A stretch of DNA of 17,542 nt from contig CAMTBF010000016.1 in the NCBI GenBank assembly GCA_947068385.1, positions 1 through 17,542 on the forward strand. The letters run 5' to 3'. The position numbers and the translations under genes are program-made. Within the stretch, counting starts at the first letter, position 1. The number at the start of each line of letters is the position of its first letter. This document shows positions 1 to 7,502 of this stretch, one piece after another. The notes below the pieces were generated by a model. The model searched no databases. It saw only the letters and a list, made by a program, of their open reading frames with translations, and had not been told where the DNA came from. This DNA is from an uncultured Lachnospiraceae bacterium. Lineage in GTDB: Bacteria > Bacillota > Clostridia > Lachnospirales > Lachnospiraceae.

Positions 1-78
1 TTGCGCCAATCCTTGCAGGCTTTTTCTTTCGGTTTGCCATACCTTCAATAGAATCATGCAGTAGGAGTAGATGGAAGG

Positions 79-780
79 ATGAGGATAGCAATCTGTGACG
101 ATGAGGCGGTTTTTCGGACATATCTCAGGGACATTCTGGTAAAGGACAGCTTCGCCAGGGGGACGGACATCCAGGTGGCGGAGTATGCCGACGGGGAGGC
201 GCTTTTAGCGGCCCTGGAAGCGTCGGATGACTATGTGGATGTAGTGTTCCTGGACATCCGCATGCCCGGGATGGACGGGCTGGAGACGGCCAGGGCCCTG
301 CGGCAGAGAGGGGAGAAGTGCATGATCGTCTTCCTGACCAGCCTTTCGGAATATGCCAGGAAGGGGTATGAGGTCAGGGCGTTCCGGTATCTGCTGAAGG
401 AGGAGGCGGAGCGGGAGCTGACCCGGGTGATGGAGGACTGCGGCAGGGAGCTGGGGGAGGCATGTTGGTTCTCCTTTGCGCAGGGGCATCAGACCTGCAG
501 GGTCCCCAGGGAGGATATCCTCTATTTCGAGAGCAGGAAGCGGGTGGTAGTGCTGCACACCGGCAGGGAGAGCCATGCTTTTTACCGGAAGCTGGACGAG
601 CTGGAGCGGGAGCTGGAGGGCGGCGGGTTCCTGCGGTGCCACAAAAGCTACCTGGTGCAGGAGCGGTATGTGCGCGGCTGGAAGGGGAGGAGCCTGTGGC
701 TGGAGGACGGGACGGAGGTTCCCATAAGCCGGGGGTATGAGAAGGAAGTGAACCGCAGGCTGATGCTGCGGAAAGGGTAG
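79..780 (+). CDS. LytTR-family response regulator (AgrA/ComE type)
   Basis: Cytoplasmic transcription factor of a two-component system, 233 residues, the usual length for the family. The N-terminal receiver domain (about 1-120) shows the acidic pair D7-D8, the predicted phospho-acceptor D59 in FLDIRMPGMDG, T87 in FLTS and K107 in YLLK. The C-terminal LytTR DNA-binding domain (about 130-230) shows the typical RCHKSYLV stretch (186-193) and VPISRGY (214-220). LytTR proteins bind pairs of short direct repeats about 21 bp apart. ATG at 79 has AGGAG at 63-67; an ATG at 71 is out of frame. The sensor kinase gene follows after 25 nt, so the two form one transcript, and the kinase is the likely phosphodonor. 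A candidate target lies at 3759-3796 before the ABC exporter genes. Family assignment is firm; the signal and regulon are unknown. Confidence 0.93.
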   Translation: MRIAICDDEAVFRTYLRDILVKDSFARGTDIQVAEYADGEALLAALEASDDYVDVVFLDIRMPGMDGLETARALRQRGEKCMIVFLTSLSEYARKGYEVRAFRYLLKEEAERELTRVMEDCGRELGEACWFSFAQGHQTCRVPREDILYFESRKRVVVLHTGRESHAFYRKLDELERELEGGGFLRCHKSYLVQERYVRGWKGRSLWLEDGTEVPISRGYEKEVNRRLMLRKG

Positions 781-805
781 CGCGGGACTGACAGAGGAGA
801 AGGGG

Positions 806-2419
806 GTGGTGCGGATGGCGGAATTCGATATGGTGAACGGGATATTGCTGACAGGGAACCTGGTGATTTGGGTCGCCCTGTGTCTGCGCCGAGGGGAAAG
901 CGCTGTATGGGGCAGGACGGGGGCTTTGAGAACGAAGGCCGCAGGGACAGAAGGGGCGGCAGGGACATTGCCGCACGGAGGAGGCAACGGGGCGCAGGGA
1001 GACAGGGGAATCGGCAGGGGTGCCGGAAATGGGAGACTGGCAGCGCCGGAGGCACGTTTTGCGGAAGCCCTTGTGGGATTCCTGGAATTTGCCGTCTATG
1101 GGGCAGGGATGATACGGATGGCGGATTTGATTCTGCAGGGAATCGCGGGGCCGGGAGGGGAGAGCGGGGCGCTGTTTGCGGTCAGGGTGCTGCTGGCGGA
1201 GAGCATGCTGCTCTTGTTCCCGCTTTGGAGGATGCTGTATCGGTGGAAGGCGGAGGAGGACGGCGCGGGGATACGCGGAGCGTGGGACGGCTGTGGGGGG
1301 AAGGGAGGGATTCCCTCCGCGGGGAAGCCGTGGGGCGAAAAGCGGCCTGATTGGAATCGGCCCGGCACTATGGAGGCCGCGGCCGGATTCTGGCAGGGCT
1401 GGAGGAACGCCCTGCTGGAAGAGGGGCAGGGCATCCTCGGGATGCTGCTGCTCTTGGGGCTGACGCTGCGGGGGTGGCGGGAACAGGATTTGGTCAGGGC
1501 GTTCGGCATGCAGGCATGGATGCTCCTTTTGTTTTTCTGCTATGGGTATCTGGGGAGACGGCGGAGGATGCGGGATTTGGCGGGGCTATGTGGAGAGGCT
1601 GGTGCAGGCGCAATGGAGTCCTGGGCGCAGGGATGGGGCGGAAGCGCCATGGGGCCACCGGAGGGCTATGGCGGAAGCGCCACAGGAATTCCGGCAGGAG
1701 GTTATGGCAGGAATGCCATGGAGCCACCAATGCAGGGCCGGGGAGAGAAAGGCGACAGAGGAATGCCCGGGGATTCTGCCGGGAATGCCGACCGGGCCCG
1801 GCAGATGGAATATCTGAGGAACGTGGAGGAGCAGTACCAGCGCACCAGGGAGCTGTGGCATGATTTGAAGAACCATATCAAGGTGCTGGAAATCCTGGCC
1901 CAGGAGGAGCGTTTCGGGGAGCTTGCGGACTACCTGGACAGCTTCCGGCGGGATGTGGAGCGGCGGATGATTCCTGCCAGGACGGGCTGCGCTCCGGTGG
2001 ATGCTTTGCTGGGAGATAAGCTCTATCTTGCGGGGAGGCAGGGCACGGAGCTGTCCCTGCAGCTTTGCCAGCTGTCGCAGACAGGGATAGAGGCGGTGGA
2101 CTTCTGTGTGATTCTGGGGAACCTCCTGGACAATGCCCTGGAGGCCTGCGCCCGGTTGGACGGGCAGGGGCGGATTGGGCTGCGCATGCGGCGGGAGGAG
2201 GAATTCTACTATATTACGGTAGTGAACACCTCCGGGGAACCCCGTCGGGAAGGGATAAGCTACGTCTCCGGGAAGCGAGGCCGGGACAATGGCGTAGGGC
2301 ACGGCCTGGGACTGCGCAGCGCGGAGCGCCTGGCCCACAGATACGGCGGGCTGCTGGTGACGGACTACAGCGACGGGGAGTTCCGGGTGGTGGTGCGGCT
2401 GCAGGATGCCGGCAGATGA
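806..2419 (+). CDS. GHKL-domain sensor histidine kinase (AgrC/ComD-like) with low-complexity inserts
   Basis: Membrane sensor kinase, 537 residues, partner of the upstream LytTR regulator. Hydrophobic segments near 10-27, 90-117, 127-150, 213-225 and 232-250 suggest about five membrane spans. A glycine-rich linker (about 270-325) leads into a coiled helix with WHDLKNH; H352 is the likely phosphorylated histidine. The ATPase domain shows the N box NLLDNALEA (439-447) and the G box GVGHGLGL (496-503). The GTG at 806 (or 809) lies 6-9 nt after AGGAG at 795-799; the ATG at 815 is farther from it. Three stretches (about 30-85, 148-195 and 270-325) are rich in Gly, Ala, Arg and Pro and look like expanded loops, which is odd for this family. 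Kinase identity is secure; the ligand is unknown, perhaps a peptide by analogy with AgrC. Confidence 0.88.
   Translation: MVRMAEFDMVNGILLTGNLVIWVALCLRRGESAVWGRTGALRTKAAGTEGAAGTLPHGGGNGAQGDRGIGRGAGNGRLAAPEARFAEALVGFLEFAVYGAGMIRMADLILQGIAGPGGESGALFAVRVLLAESMLLLFPLWRMLYRWKAEEDGAGIRGAWDGCGGKGGIPSAGKPWGEKRPDWNRPGTMEAAAGFWQGWRNALLEEGQGILGMLLLLGLTLRGWREQDLVRAFGMQAWMLLLFFCYGYLGRRRRMRDLAGLCGEAGAGAMESWAQGWGGSAMGPPEGYGGSATGIPAGGYGRNAMEPPMQGRGEKGDRGMPGDSAGNADRARQMEYLRNVEEQYQRTRELWHDLKNHIKVLEILAQEERFGELADYLDSFRRDVERRMIPARTGCAPVDALLGDKLYLAGRQGTELSLQLCQLSQTGIEAVDFCVILGNLLDNALEACARLDGQGRIGLRMRREEEFYYITVVNTSGEPRREGISYVSGKRGRDNGVGHGLGLRSAERLAHRYGGLLVTDYSDGEFRVVVRLQDAGR
1631..1732 (+). repeat. Three tandem degenerate 33-36 nt units in the kinase linker
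   Basis: Three imperfect in-frame units (1631-1663, 1664-1699, 1700-1732) encode GWGGSAMGPPE, GYGGSATGIPAG and GYGRNAMEPPM. They lie between the last membrane span and the phosphorylated helix of the sensor kinase. Unit length is always a multiple of three, so copy changes would keep the frame. Confidence 0.7.
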
Positions 2420-2498
2420 TGTGTTTTTGTTGGGAGTCTGTCAATTGATGCGTGAAAAAACATATAAAAAAGTACGAAAAAGAATACAAAACTAATAT

Positions 2499-2527
2499 TT
2501 GACAATTCCTCTCTTCTGTATTATGAT
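2499..2527 (+). promoter_or_regulatory. Sigma-A-type promoter for the Rpn nuclease gene
   Basis: A perfect TTGACA (2499-2504), a 17-bp spacer and TATGAT (2522-2527), in an AT-rich stretch unlike the surrounding genes. Transcription should start near 2534, leaving a leader of about 137 nt before the ATG at 2671. Confidence 0.82.
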
Positions 2528-2554
2528 AATTGTGTCAACATTTTTCTGTGAAGA

Positions 2555-2641
2555 GTGCGAATCGCACGTTCAGGCAGTTTCTGCCGGATTTATTCACATG
2601 CACTGGCAGGGACAGCCTATGGGTCAAGTATGTCCTCTGCC
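2555..2641 (+). promoter_or_regulatory. Structured 5' leader of the Rpn gene with competing hairpins
   Basis: The leader holds GTGCGA-A-TCGCAC (2555-2567), GGCAG-TTT-CTGCC (2573-2585), and GGCAGGGAC (2605-2613) which can pair with GTCCTCTGCC (2632-2641, one bulged T). Because GGCAG and CTGCC each occur twice, the second and third pairings compete with a GGCAG(2605)-CTGCC(2581) pairing. No U-run follows, so this is not a simple terminator. The function is unknown, and the first palindrome could instead be a protein operator. Confidence 0.4.
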
Positions 2642-2670
2642 GCATCATTTTCAGAAAGAGAGGATACCAC

Positions 2671-3645
2671 ATGAAACCCAGGATGGAATTCGTACCACGA
2701 AAGAAACGGCTCTTCCGGCTGCCGCTACGGCGGTTCATTGCTAACCGCAACGTAAAAGACAGGCTTTTCTGCTACATCTTCGAGCGGGACAGGGAAGCCC
2801 TGCTGCAGCTGTACAACGCGCTGAACCACACGAACTACCGCGATGCCCATGCGTTGCAGATCGTCACCCTGGACAATGTGGTCTACATGTCCATGAAGAA
2901 CGACATGGCCTTTCTCCTGGCCGGAGCCCTGAACCTGTATGAGCATCAGAGCACATTCTCCCCGAATCTTCCGCTGCGGTTCCTGCTCTATATCGCCGCG
3001 GAATATGAGAGCCTGGTGGCAAGGGCGAAAGCCAACATTTACGGGCAGACGTTGATTCCGCTTCCCTCGCCCCAGTGCGTGGTGTTCTATAACGGGGACG
3101 ATGCCATGCCAGATGAGCAGTATCTGCGGCTGACAGATGCCTTTCCGGACATGCAGGAAGCCGGACTCCCACCCTGCCTGGAGCTGAGAGTCCGGATGCT
3201 GAACATCAACTATGGCCATAACAGCGGGTTGACCGCGGGCTGCAGGCGGCTGGAGGAGTATTCCCGTTTTGTGGCCTGCATCAAGGCATACCGCCAGGGT
3301 GGCAGCTCTGTGAGCCAGGCCATAGAAGATGCGGTAACATATTGCATTGACCATGGCATCATGGAAGATATTTTATTGCCCTTTCGGGCGGAGGTGACTA
3401 AAATGCTGCTAACCGAATATAATGAGAAGAAATATATGCGCTTGTTCCGAAAAGAGGCCCGGGAGGAGGGGCTGCGGGAAGGCAGGGATCACCTGATCAA
3501 TACCATGCTTCAAAATGGAGCGTCCCCTGAGCTTCTCTCAGAATTAACAGGTCTGTCGCTTTCGGAGATTAGCGATATATCACAGAATAAAAAGAGCCAG
3601 TTCGGTTTGCCACAGGAGGCGAAGGGCACAGAGAAGAGACGTTAG
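2671..3645 (+). CDS. Rpn-family PD-(D/E)xK nuclease / putative transposase
   Basis: A 324-residue protein of the recombination-promoting nuclease (Rpn, YhgA-like) family, predicted to cut DNA in the cytoplasm. The family is linked to RecA-independent recombination and, in E. coli, to phage defence. Visible features are VKDRLFCYIF (28-37), D78 in MKNDMAF, E91 and Q93 in NLYEHQST (a D...ExQ form of the nuclease core) and VVFYNG (137-142). The C-terminal tail has the family's charged repeats (REEGLREGR) and a short LSELTGLSLSEI helix pair. The ATG at 2671 is chosen because AGAGAGGA (2656-2663) precedes it; the open frame runs back to a TTG at 2530, but that overlaps the promoter. The gene stands alone with its own promoter. 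A strong internal start lies at 3403. Confidence 0.87.
   Translation: MKPRMEFVPRKKRLFRLPLRRFIANRNVKDRLFCYIFERDREALLQLYNALNHTNYRDAHALQIVTLDNVVYMSMKNDMAFLLAGALNLYEHQSTFSPNLPLRFLLYIAAEYESLVARAKANIYGQTLIPLPSPQCVVFYNGDDAMPDEQYLRLTDAFPDMQEAGLPPCLELRVRMLNINYGHNSGLTAGCRRLEEYSRFVACIKAYRQGGSSVSQAIEDAVTYCIDHGIMEDILLPFRAEVTKMLLTEYNEKKYMRLFRKEAREEGLREGRDHLINTMLQNGASPELLSELTGLSLSEISDISQNKKSQFGLPQEAKGTEKRR
3403..3645 (+). CDS. Possible intragenic RpnS-like C-terminal protein (internal start)
   Basis: Inside the Rpn gene, GGAGGTGA (3390-3397), a near-perfect Shine-Dalgarno sequence, precedes an in-frame ATG at 3403 by 5 nt. It would produce the last 80 residues of Rpn (from MLLTEYNEKK), without the nuclease core. 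In E. coli Rpn systems a short product from an internal start is reported to block the toxic full-length nuclease. Here the same layout is seen in sequence only. The site also encodes the common family residues AEV, so part of the match may be coincidence. Confidence 0.45.
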   Translation: MLLTEYNEKKYMRLFRKEAREEGLREGRDHLINTMLQNGASPELLSELTGLSLSEISDISQNKKSQFGLPQEAKGTEKRR

Positions 3646-3758
3646 GTTGAATCTAGATAAGGATTGAGGCGTATGCTTGCGGACTGCGCTGCGGCGGGGC
3701 GGATAAATTCCGGCCTCGCTATTTTGGTGCCTATTTTCCTGTCAATATCTGCCAGTGT

Positions 3759-3796
3759 GCAGAAAGTGACGGGAAGCCTGCAAAAAGTGACAGGAA
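3759..3796 (+). promoter_or_regulatory. Direct repeat, 21-bp period: candidate LytTR operator
   Basis: GCAGAAAGTGACGGGAA (3759-3775) and GCAAAAAGTGACAGGAA (3780-3796) agree at 15 of 17 positions with a 21-bp period, two helical turns, which is the spacing LytTR dimers use. A third TGACAGGAA lies inverted at 3736-3744. The second copy ends just before where a -35 box would be. The match to the published LytTR consensus is partial, so spacing and position are the main evidence. Confidence 0.5.
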
Positions 3797-3817
3797 TGCC
3801 CCGGAGGCCCGGCAAGA

Positions 3818-3826
3818 TGCTATAAT
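3818..3826 (+). promoter_or_regulatory. Extended -10 promoter of the ABC exporter operon
   Basis: TGC-TATAAT (3818-3826) is a perfect -10 with the TGn extension. The -35 position (about 3798-3803, GCCCCG) does not match consensus, which suits an activator-assisted promoter. Transcription would start near 3833, about 26 nt before the ATG at 3859. Confidence 0.6.
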
Positions 3827-3858
3827 GTTCTTGACTGAAATTTCGAGGAGGGAACATC

Positions 3859-5736
3859 ATGAAGATAATAAGGAACTGCGCCCTGGCCCTGGGGCTGACG
3901 GTAAGGTACGCGCCATGGAACGCTTTTCTGTACATTCTGGTATGCCTGATACCGGGGCTCTTCGGCGGGCTCCGGGTGGTGCTGGTGCAGAGGCTGGTGG
4001 ACGGCGGCGTGCATTTCGGGGCCACGGGGCAGGGGGTGGAGAGGCTCATGGCCACAGGCAGCGCTTTGGTGGCCACATTGCTTGTGTGGTTCGTCATGGA
4101 GCGGCTCCAGGGATATGAGGACAAGGCCCTGGAGATCCGGCTGATCGGGAAGATGGGACCGGACATCATGGAGAAGCTGGACGGGCTGGAGTACGCCGCT
4201 TTCGAGTCACAGGAGGTGCAGGGCATCCTCCAGCGGATCGGCGGGGAGCCCTGGGAGAACGTGAAGAGCTGCTTTGGCGGAAGCGTGCGCACGGTGCAGA
4301 CGCTCCTGTCCATTTTCATCATGCTTGGGGTCTATGCCTCGGTGTCCCCCTGGATCGGGGCGGGCATCTTCCTGCTGGCAGTCCCCATGCTGGCCCTGAA
4401 CTTCCAGGCCACCAGGCGGCTCCATGCCCTGATACGGGATACCACTGCCTCGGAGCGCAGGCTGGAGGATCTGAAGCGCCTGATGCAGAATCCGGACGCC
4501 ATGTACGAGATGAAGGTATTCGGAAGCCAGGAGCTGATGGCAGAGAAATGGCGGCGCTTTGCCGGGGGCGTGGAGGCGGAGACCAGAAAGGCAGGGGGCA
4601 GGGTGCTGGCCCTGGAGGGCGGCAGCAGGTTCCTGAACATCACCTATTTCATCTTTATCATCATCACCTTATCGCATCTGTTCCTGCAGGGAAGGGTCAC
4701 GGTGGGGCAGTTCGCGGCAGTGGCGGGCTCCCTGCATTCCATTACGGGGCAGATGCTCAACGCCGCCTGGACGGTGTCGGACACTTTCCGGAGCGCCCTG
4801 GACGTGGCGTATTACAGAGAGTTCTTAAGGCTGCCCCAGCGCGGGGACAGGCGCGATGTAGACGCGCTGGCCCATGGGGACATCGCTTTCGAGAACGTGA
4901 GCTTCACCTATCCGGGCACGGACAGGCAGGTGCTGAAGAATGTGACGTTCCGCATCAAGGCAGGAGAGCGGGTGGCTTTTGCCGGGGAGAACGGGGCCGG
5001 GAAGTCCACTCTGGTAAAGCTGCTCTGCGGCCTGTATGAGCCGGACGCGGGGCGGGTGCTCATGGGAGGCGTGGACGTGCGGGACCTGTCCGAGCCTCTG
5101 CGGAGGAAGTGCCTGTCCGTGGTGTTCCAGGATTTTCAGGAGTATGAGCTGACCCTGCGGGAAAATGTGGCCCTGGGGGACATCCCGGCGCTTTCCCAGG
5201 ACGGGCGGATCAAGGAGGCCCTGGAGCAGGCAGGAGGGGCGCAGCTTATCCGGGAGGGAAAGGGGCTGGAGCAGAGCCTGGGGCATCTGGAGGCGGAGGG
5301 CAGGGGGCTGTCCAGGGGGCAGTGGCAGCGGGTGGCCATCGCCAGGGCCTTTCTGGCGGACGCGGCGTTCTGTGTGCTGGACGAGCCCACGGCGGCCTTG
5401 GATCCCATTGCCGAGAGCCGCATGTATGAGAACTTCGTCCGGACTTTCCATAAAAACGGCACCATCATCATCTCCCACCGCCTGGCCAGCGCCAGGCTGG
5501 CAGACCGCATCCTGGTGCTGGACGGCGGCAGGATCGTCCAGGACGGCAGCCATGAGCAGCTGATGGGGACAGAGGGGCTGTACAGAACGATGTACCTGGC
5601 CCAGAGCTCCTGGTATGCGGAGGATCCGGAGCAGCTACAATCCTGTCCCTGTCCACGGGATACGGCAGGGAAGCGGGCGGAAGCCGGAGGAGCCGGGGAA
5701 GGAATCGGTCAGGAAAGGACAGGTGGCAGACTATGA
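3859..5736 (+). CDS. ABC exporter half-transporter (membrane + ATPase), first subunit
   Basis: A 625-residue fused permease/ATPase, predicted to form a heterodimeric exporter in the cytoplasmic membrane with the next gene product. The N-terminal part (about 1-320) has hydrophobic spans, for example near 20-45, 140-180 and 265-300. The ATPase domain shows Walker A GENGAGKST (376-384), signature LSRGQ (484-488), Walker B VLDEP with D508 and E509, and the switch histidine in ISHRLAS. The signature has Arg for the usual second Gly. A polar tail of about 40 residues follows the ATPase. There is no C39 peptidase domain, so it would not process a leader peptide itself. ATG at 3859 has AGGAGG at 3846-3851. 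The operon lies behind a possible LytTR site. The substrate is unknown; a peptide, lipid or drug are all possible. Confidence 0.9.
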   Translation: MKIIRNCALALGLTVRYAPWNAFLYILVCLIPGLFGGLRVVLVQRLVDGGVHFGATGQGVERLMATGSALVATLLVWFVMERLQGYEDKALEIRLIGKMGPDIMEKLDGLEYAAFESQEVQGILQRIGGEPWENVKSCFGGSVRTVQTLLSIFIMLGVYASVSPWIGAGIFLLAVPMLALNFQATRRLHALIRDTTASERRLEDLKRLMQNPDAMYEMKVFGSQELMAEKWRRFAGGVEAETRKAGGRVLALEGGSRFLNITYFIFIIITLSHLFLQGRVTVGQFAAVAGSLHSITGQMLNAAWTVSDTFRSALDVAYYREFLRLPQRGDRRDVDALAHGDIAFENVSFTYPGTDRQVLKNVTFRIKAGERVAFAGENGAGKSTLVKLLCGLYEPDAGRVLMGGVDVRDLSEPLRRKCLSVVFQDFQEYELTLRENVALGDIPALSQDGRIKEALEQAGGAQLIREGKGLEQSLGHLEAEGRGLSRGQWQRVAIARAFLADAAFCVLDEPTAALDPIAESRMYENFVRTFHKNGTIIISHRLASARLADRILVLDGGRIVQDGSHEQLMGTEGLYRTMYLAQSSWYAEDPEQLQSCPCPRDTAGKRAEAGGAGEGIGQERTGGRL

Positions 5737-7502
5737 GAGGGATGAGGAAGCATCTGGGATATTTCCGGCAGGCCATGGTGGACATGAACAGGTTCATGCC
5801 CTTTCTGCTGTGGGGCAAGCTGCTCACCAGCATCGCGGAGGGCGTGCTGCAGGTGTGGCAGCCTGTCCTGACGGCGGAGATCTTCCAGCTGGCGGCGGAG
5901 CTGGACAGCGGAAATATAATTTCTTTTAAACGAAAAATCATATATCTGTGCATCTGCATCGCTTTCCCCGCGGTCTGCACCATGCTGCTGCGGGCGGTGG
6001 GGCTGTACGGGGAGGGCAGGAAGGAGGGCACCTACGGCTGGAACATGTACGGCTACGCCAGGAGGCTGCGGCTGGAGGCCCTGGAGGAGGCGAAGGTGCT
6101 GGACAGCTTCCGGAAGGCGGATGCGGCCTATTCCAGGCATCTGGCCGCCAGCAGGATGTTCTCCTATCTGCTGATGGACGTGGAATCGGCGCTGGTCTGC
6201 GTCAGCACTTTCTTCGTGGTGGGCAGCTTTTCCCTATGGCTCCTGCCCGGGGCGGTGCTGGGCGTGCTGCCCCATCTGCTGATCGATGTCCTGAACGAGA
6301 AGCGGAGGAGCGGCACCTACAGGGAGCAGTCGGGGAAAAGGAGGAGGCTTCGGTATCTGTGGCAGCTCTTCTGCACCAAGGAGCCTGTGAAGGAGATGCG
6401 CACCATGGGCTTCGCCGGGTTCCTGAAGGAGAAATGGGTGGGGGCCAATGTGGAGGTGGTCCGGGAGATGGAGGAGCTGGAGCTGAAGGCCATCAGGCTG
6501 TCCGCGGCCGGGGTGATGCTGAAGAACCTGAGCTATGTGGCGAATGTGGCCATCGCATTGCTCTTGATGGTCAGGGGCGGGCTGGCGGTAGGGCAGTTCG
6601 CGGCCTGCCTCACGGCTTTCGGCCTGCTGCAGGACAATCTCTCCATGCTCAGCGAATACGTGGCCCGGTTCCTGCAGTCCTGGCATCATGTGGAGGAATA
6701 CTATGACTTCTTCCGGGCGGAGACGGAGAAGGAGGGGGAGGAGGCTTACCGGCCCTTTCAGCGGGAAGTGGAGCTGCGTGGCGTGCATTTCCGGTATCCG
6801 GGCGGGGACAGGGATGCCCTGGACGGGGTGGACCTGACCATCAGAAAGGGGGAGCATGTGGTCATCGTGGGGGTCAACGGCTCCGGCAAGACCACCCTCT
6901 CCAAGGTGCTGACGGGAGCGTATGAGGCCTGCTCAGGGGGCGTATATTATGACGGCCGGGACATAGCGCGGATACGGAAAAGTGGGCTTTACCGGGACGT
7001 CTCTCTGGTGCCCCAGGACTTCGTGCACTATCATTTCTCCCTGCGGGAGAACATCTGTATCAGCGACTTCACCCGCAGGGAGGATGAGGAGCGCATCCGC
7101 GGGGTGGTGCAGGCTGTGGGAATCCAGGAGCTGGTGCAGGGACTGGGAGGCCTGGACGCCCAGCTGGGCCGGGAGTTCGGCGGCAGCGAGCTCTCCGGCG
7201 GGGAGTGGCAGAAGGTGGCCATCGCCAGGGGGCTGTTCCGGGACAGCGGGTTGATCCTGCTGGACGAGCCCACCAGCGCCCTGGATCCTCTGGTGGAGTA
7301 TGAGATCCTCACGGGGTTCCTGAAGCTGATTCAGGGGAAGACCTCCGTCATCATTTCCCACAGGGTGGGAATCTGCAGGCATGCGGACAAGGTTGTGGTG
7401 ATGAAGGCGGGGAAGGTGGTGGAGTGCGGCGGCCATGAGGAGCTTGTCAGGGCCGGCGGGGAGTATGCACGGATTTGGGGAGAGCAGGCGAAGTGGTATT
7501 AG
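5733..7502 (+). CDS. ABC exporter half-transporter (membrane + ATPase), second subunit
   Basis: A 589-residue fused permease/ATPase whose ATGA start overlaps the stop of the first subunit, so the two are translationally coupled and probably made in equal amounts. Hydrophobic spans fill the N-terminal half. The ATPase domain shows Walker A GVNGSGKTT (380-388), signature LSGGE (487-491), Walker B LLDEP with D511 and E512, and ISHRVG. Both subunits keep the Walker B glutamate, so neither site is obviously dead, although the first subunit's signature is altered. A heterodimeric exporter is the natural reading. The gene ends convergently with the kinase gene, the two stops sharing bases 7499-7502, and no terminator is visible between them. 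Confidence 0.9.
   Translation: MRGMRKHLGYFRQAMVDMNRFMPFLLWGKLLTSIAEGVLQVWQPVLTAEIFQLAAELDSGNIISFKRKIIYLCICIAFPAVCTMLLRAVGLYGEGRKEGTYGWNMYGYARRLRLEALEEAKVLDSFRKADAAYSRHLAASRMFSYLLMDVESALVCVSTFFVVGSFSLWLLPGAVLGVLPHLLIDVLNEKRRSGTYREQSGKRRRLRYLWQLFCTKEPVKEMRTMGFAGFLKEKWVGANVEVVREMEELELKAIRLSAAGVMLKNLSYVANVAIALLLMVRGGLAVGQFAACLTAFGLLQDNLSMLSEYVARFLQSWHHVEEYYDFFRAETEKEGEEAYRPFQREVELRGVHFRYPGGDRDALDGVDLTIRKGEHVVIVGVNGSGKTTLSKVLTGAYEACSGGVYYDGRDIARIRKSGLYRDVSLVPQDFVHYHFSLRENICISDFTRREDEERIRGVVQAVGIQELVQGLGGLDAQLGREFGGSELSGGEWQKVAIARGLFRDSGLILLDEPTSALDPLVEYEILTGFLKLIQGKTSVIISHRVGICRHADKVVVMKAGKVVECGGHEELVRAGGEYARIWGEQAKWY

Noticed and set aside
1..51. Possible tail of an upstream gene ending at TAG 49-51; TTCGGTTTGCCA (28-39) also occurs at the Rpn gene end (3601-3612)
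   Set aside because: Only 16 open codons at the window edge; the shared 12 bp could be chance, so no gene is called.
205..987. Minus-strand frames opposite the response regulator
   Set aside because: Composition of a shadow frame, no ribosome site, and the plus strand encodes a clear LytTR protein.
2530..2670. Upstream extension of the Rpn gene to a TTG at 2530
   Set aside because: The TTG overlaps the -10 box and precedes the predicted transcript start; ATG 2671 has a good ribosome site.
3642..4322. 226-codon minus-strand frame across the ABC promoter region
   Set aside because: It covers the intergenic repeats and the antisense of the ABC gene and has no recognisable domain.
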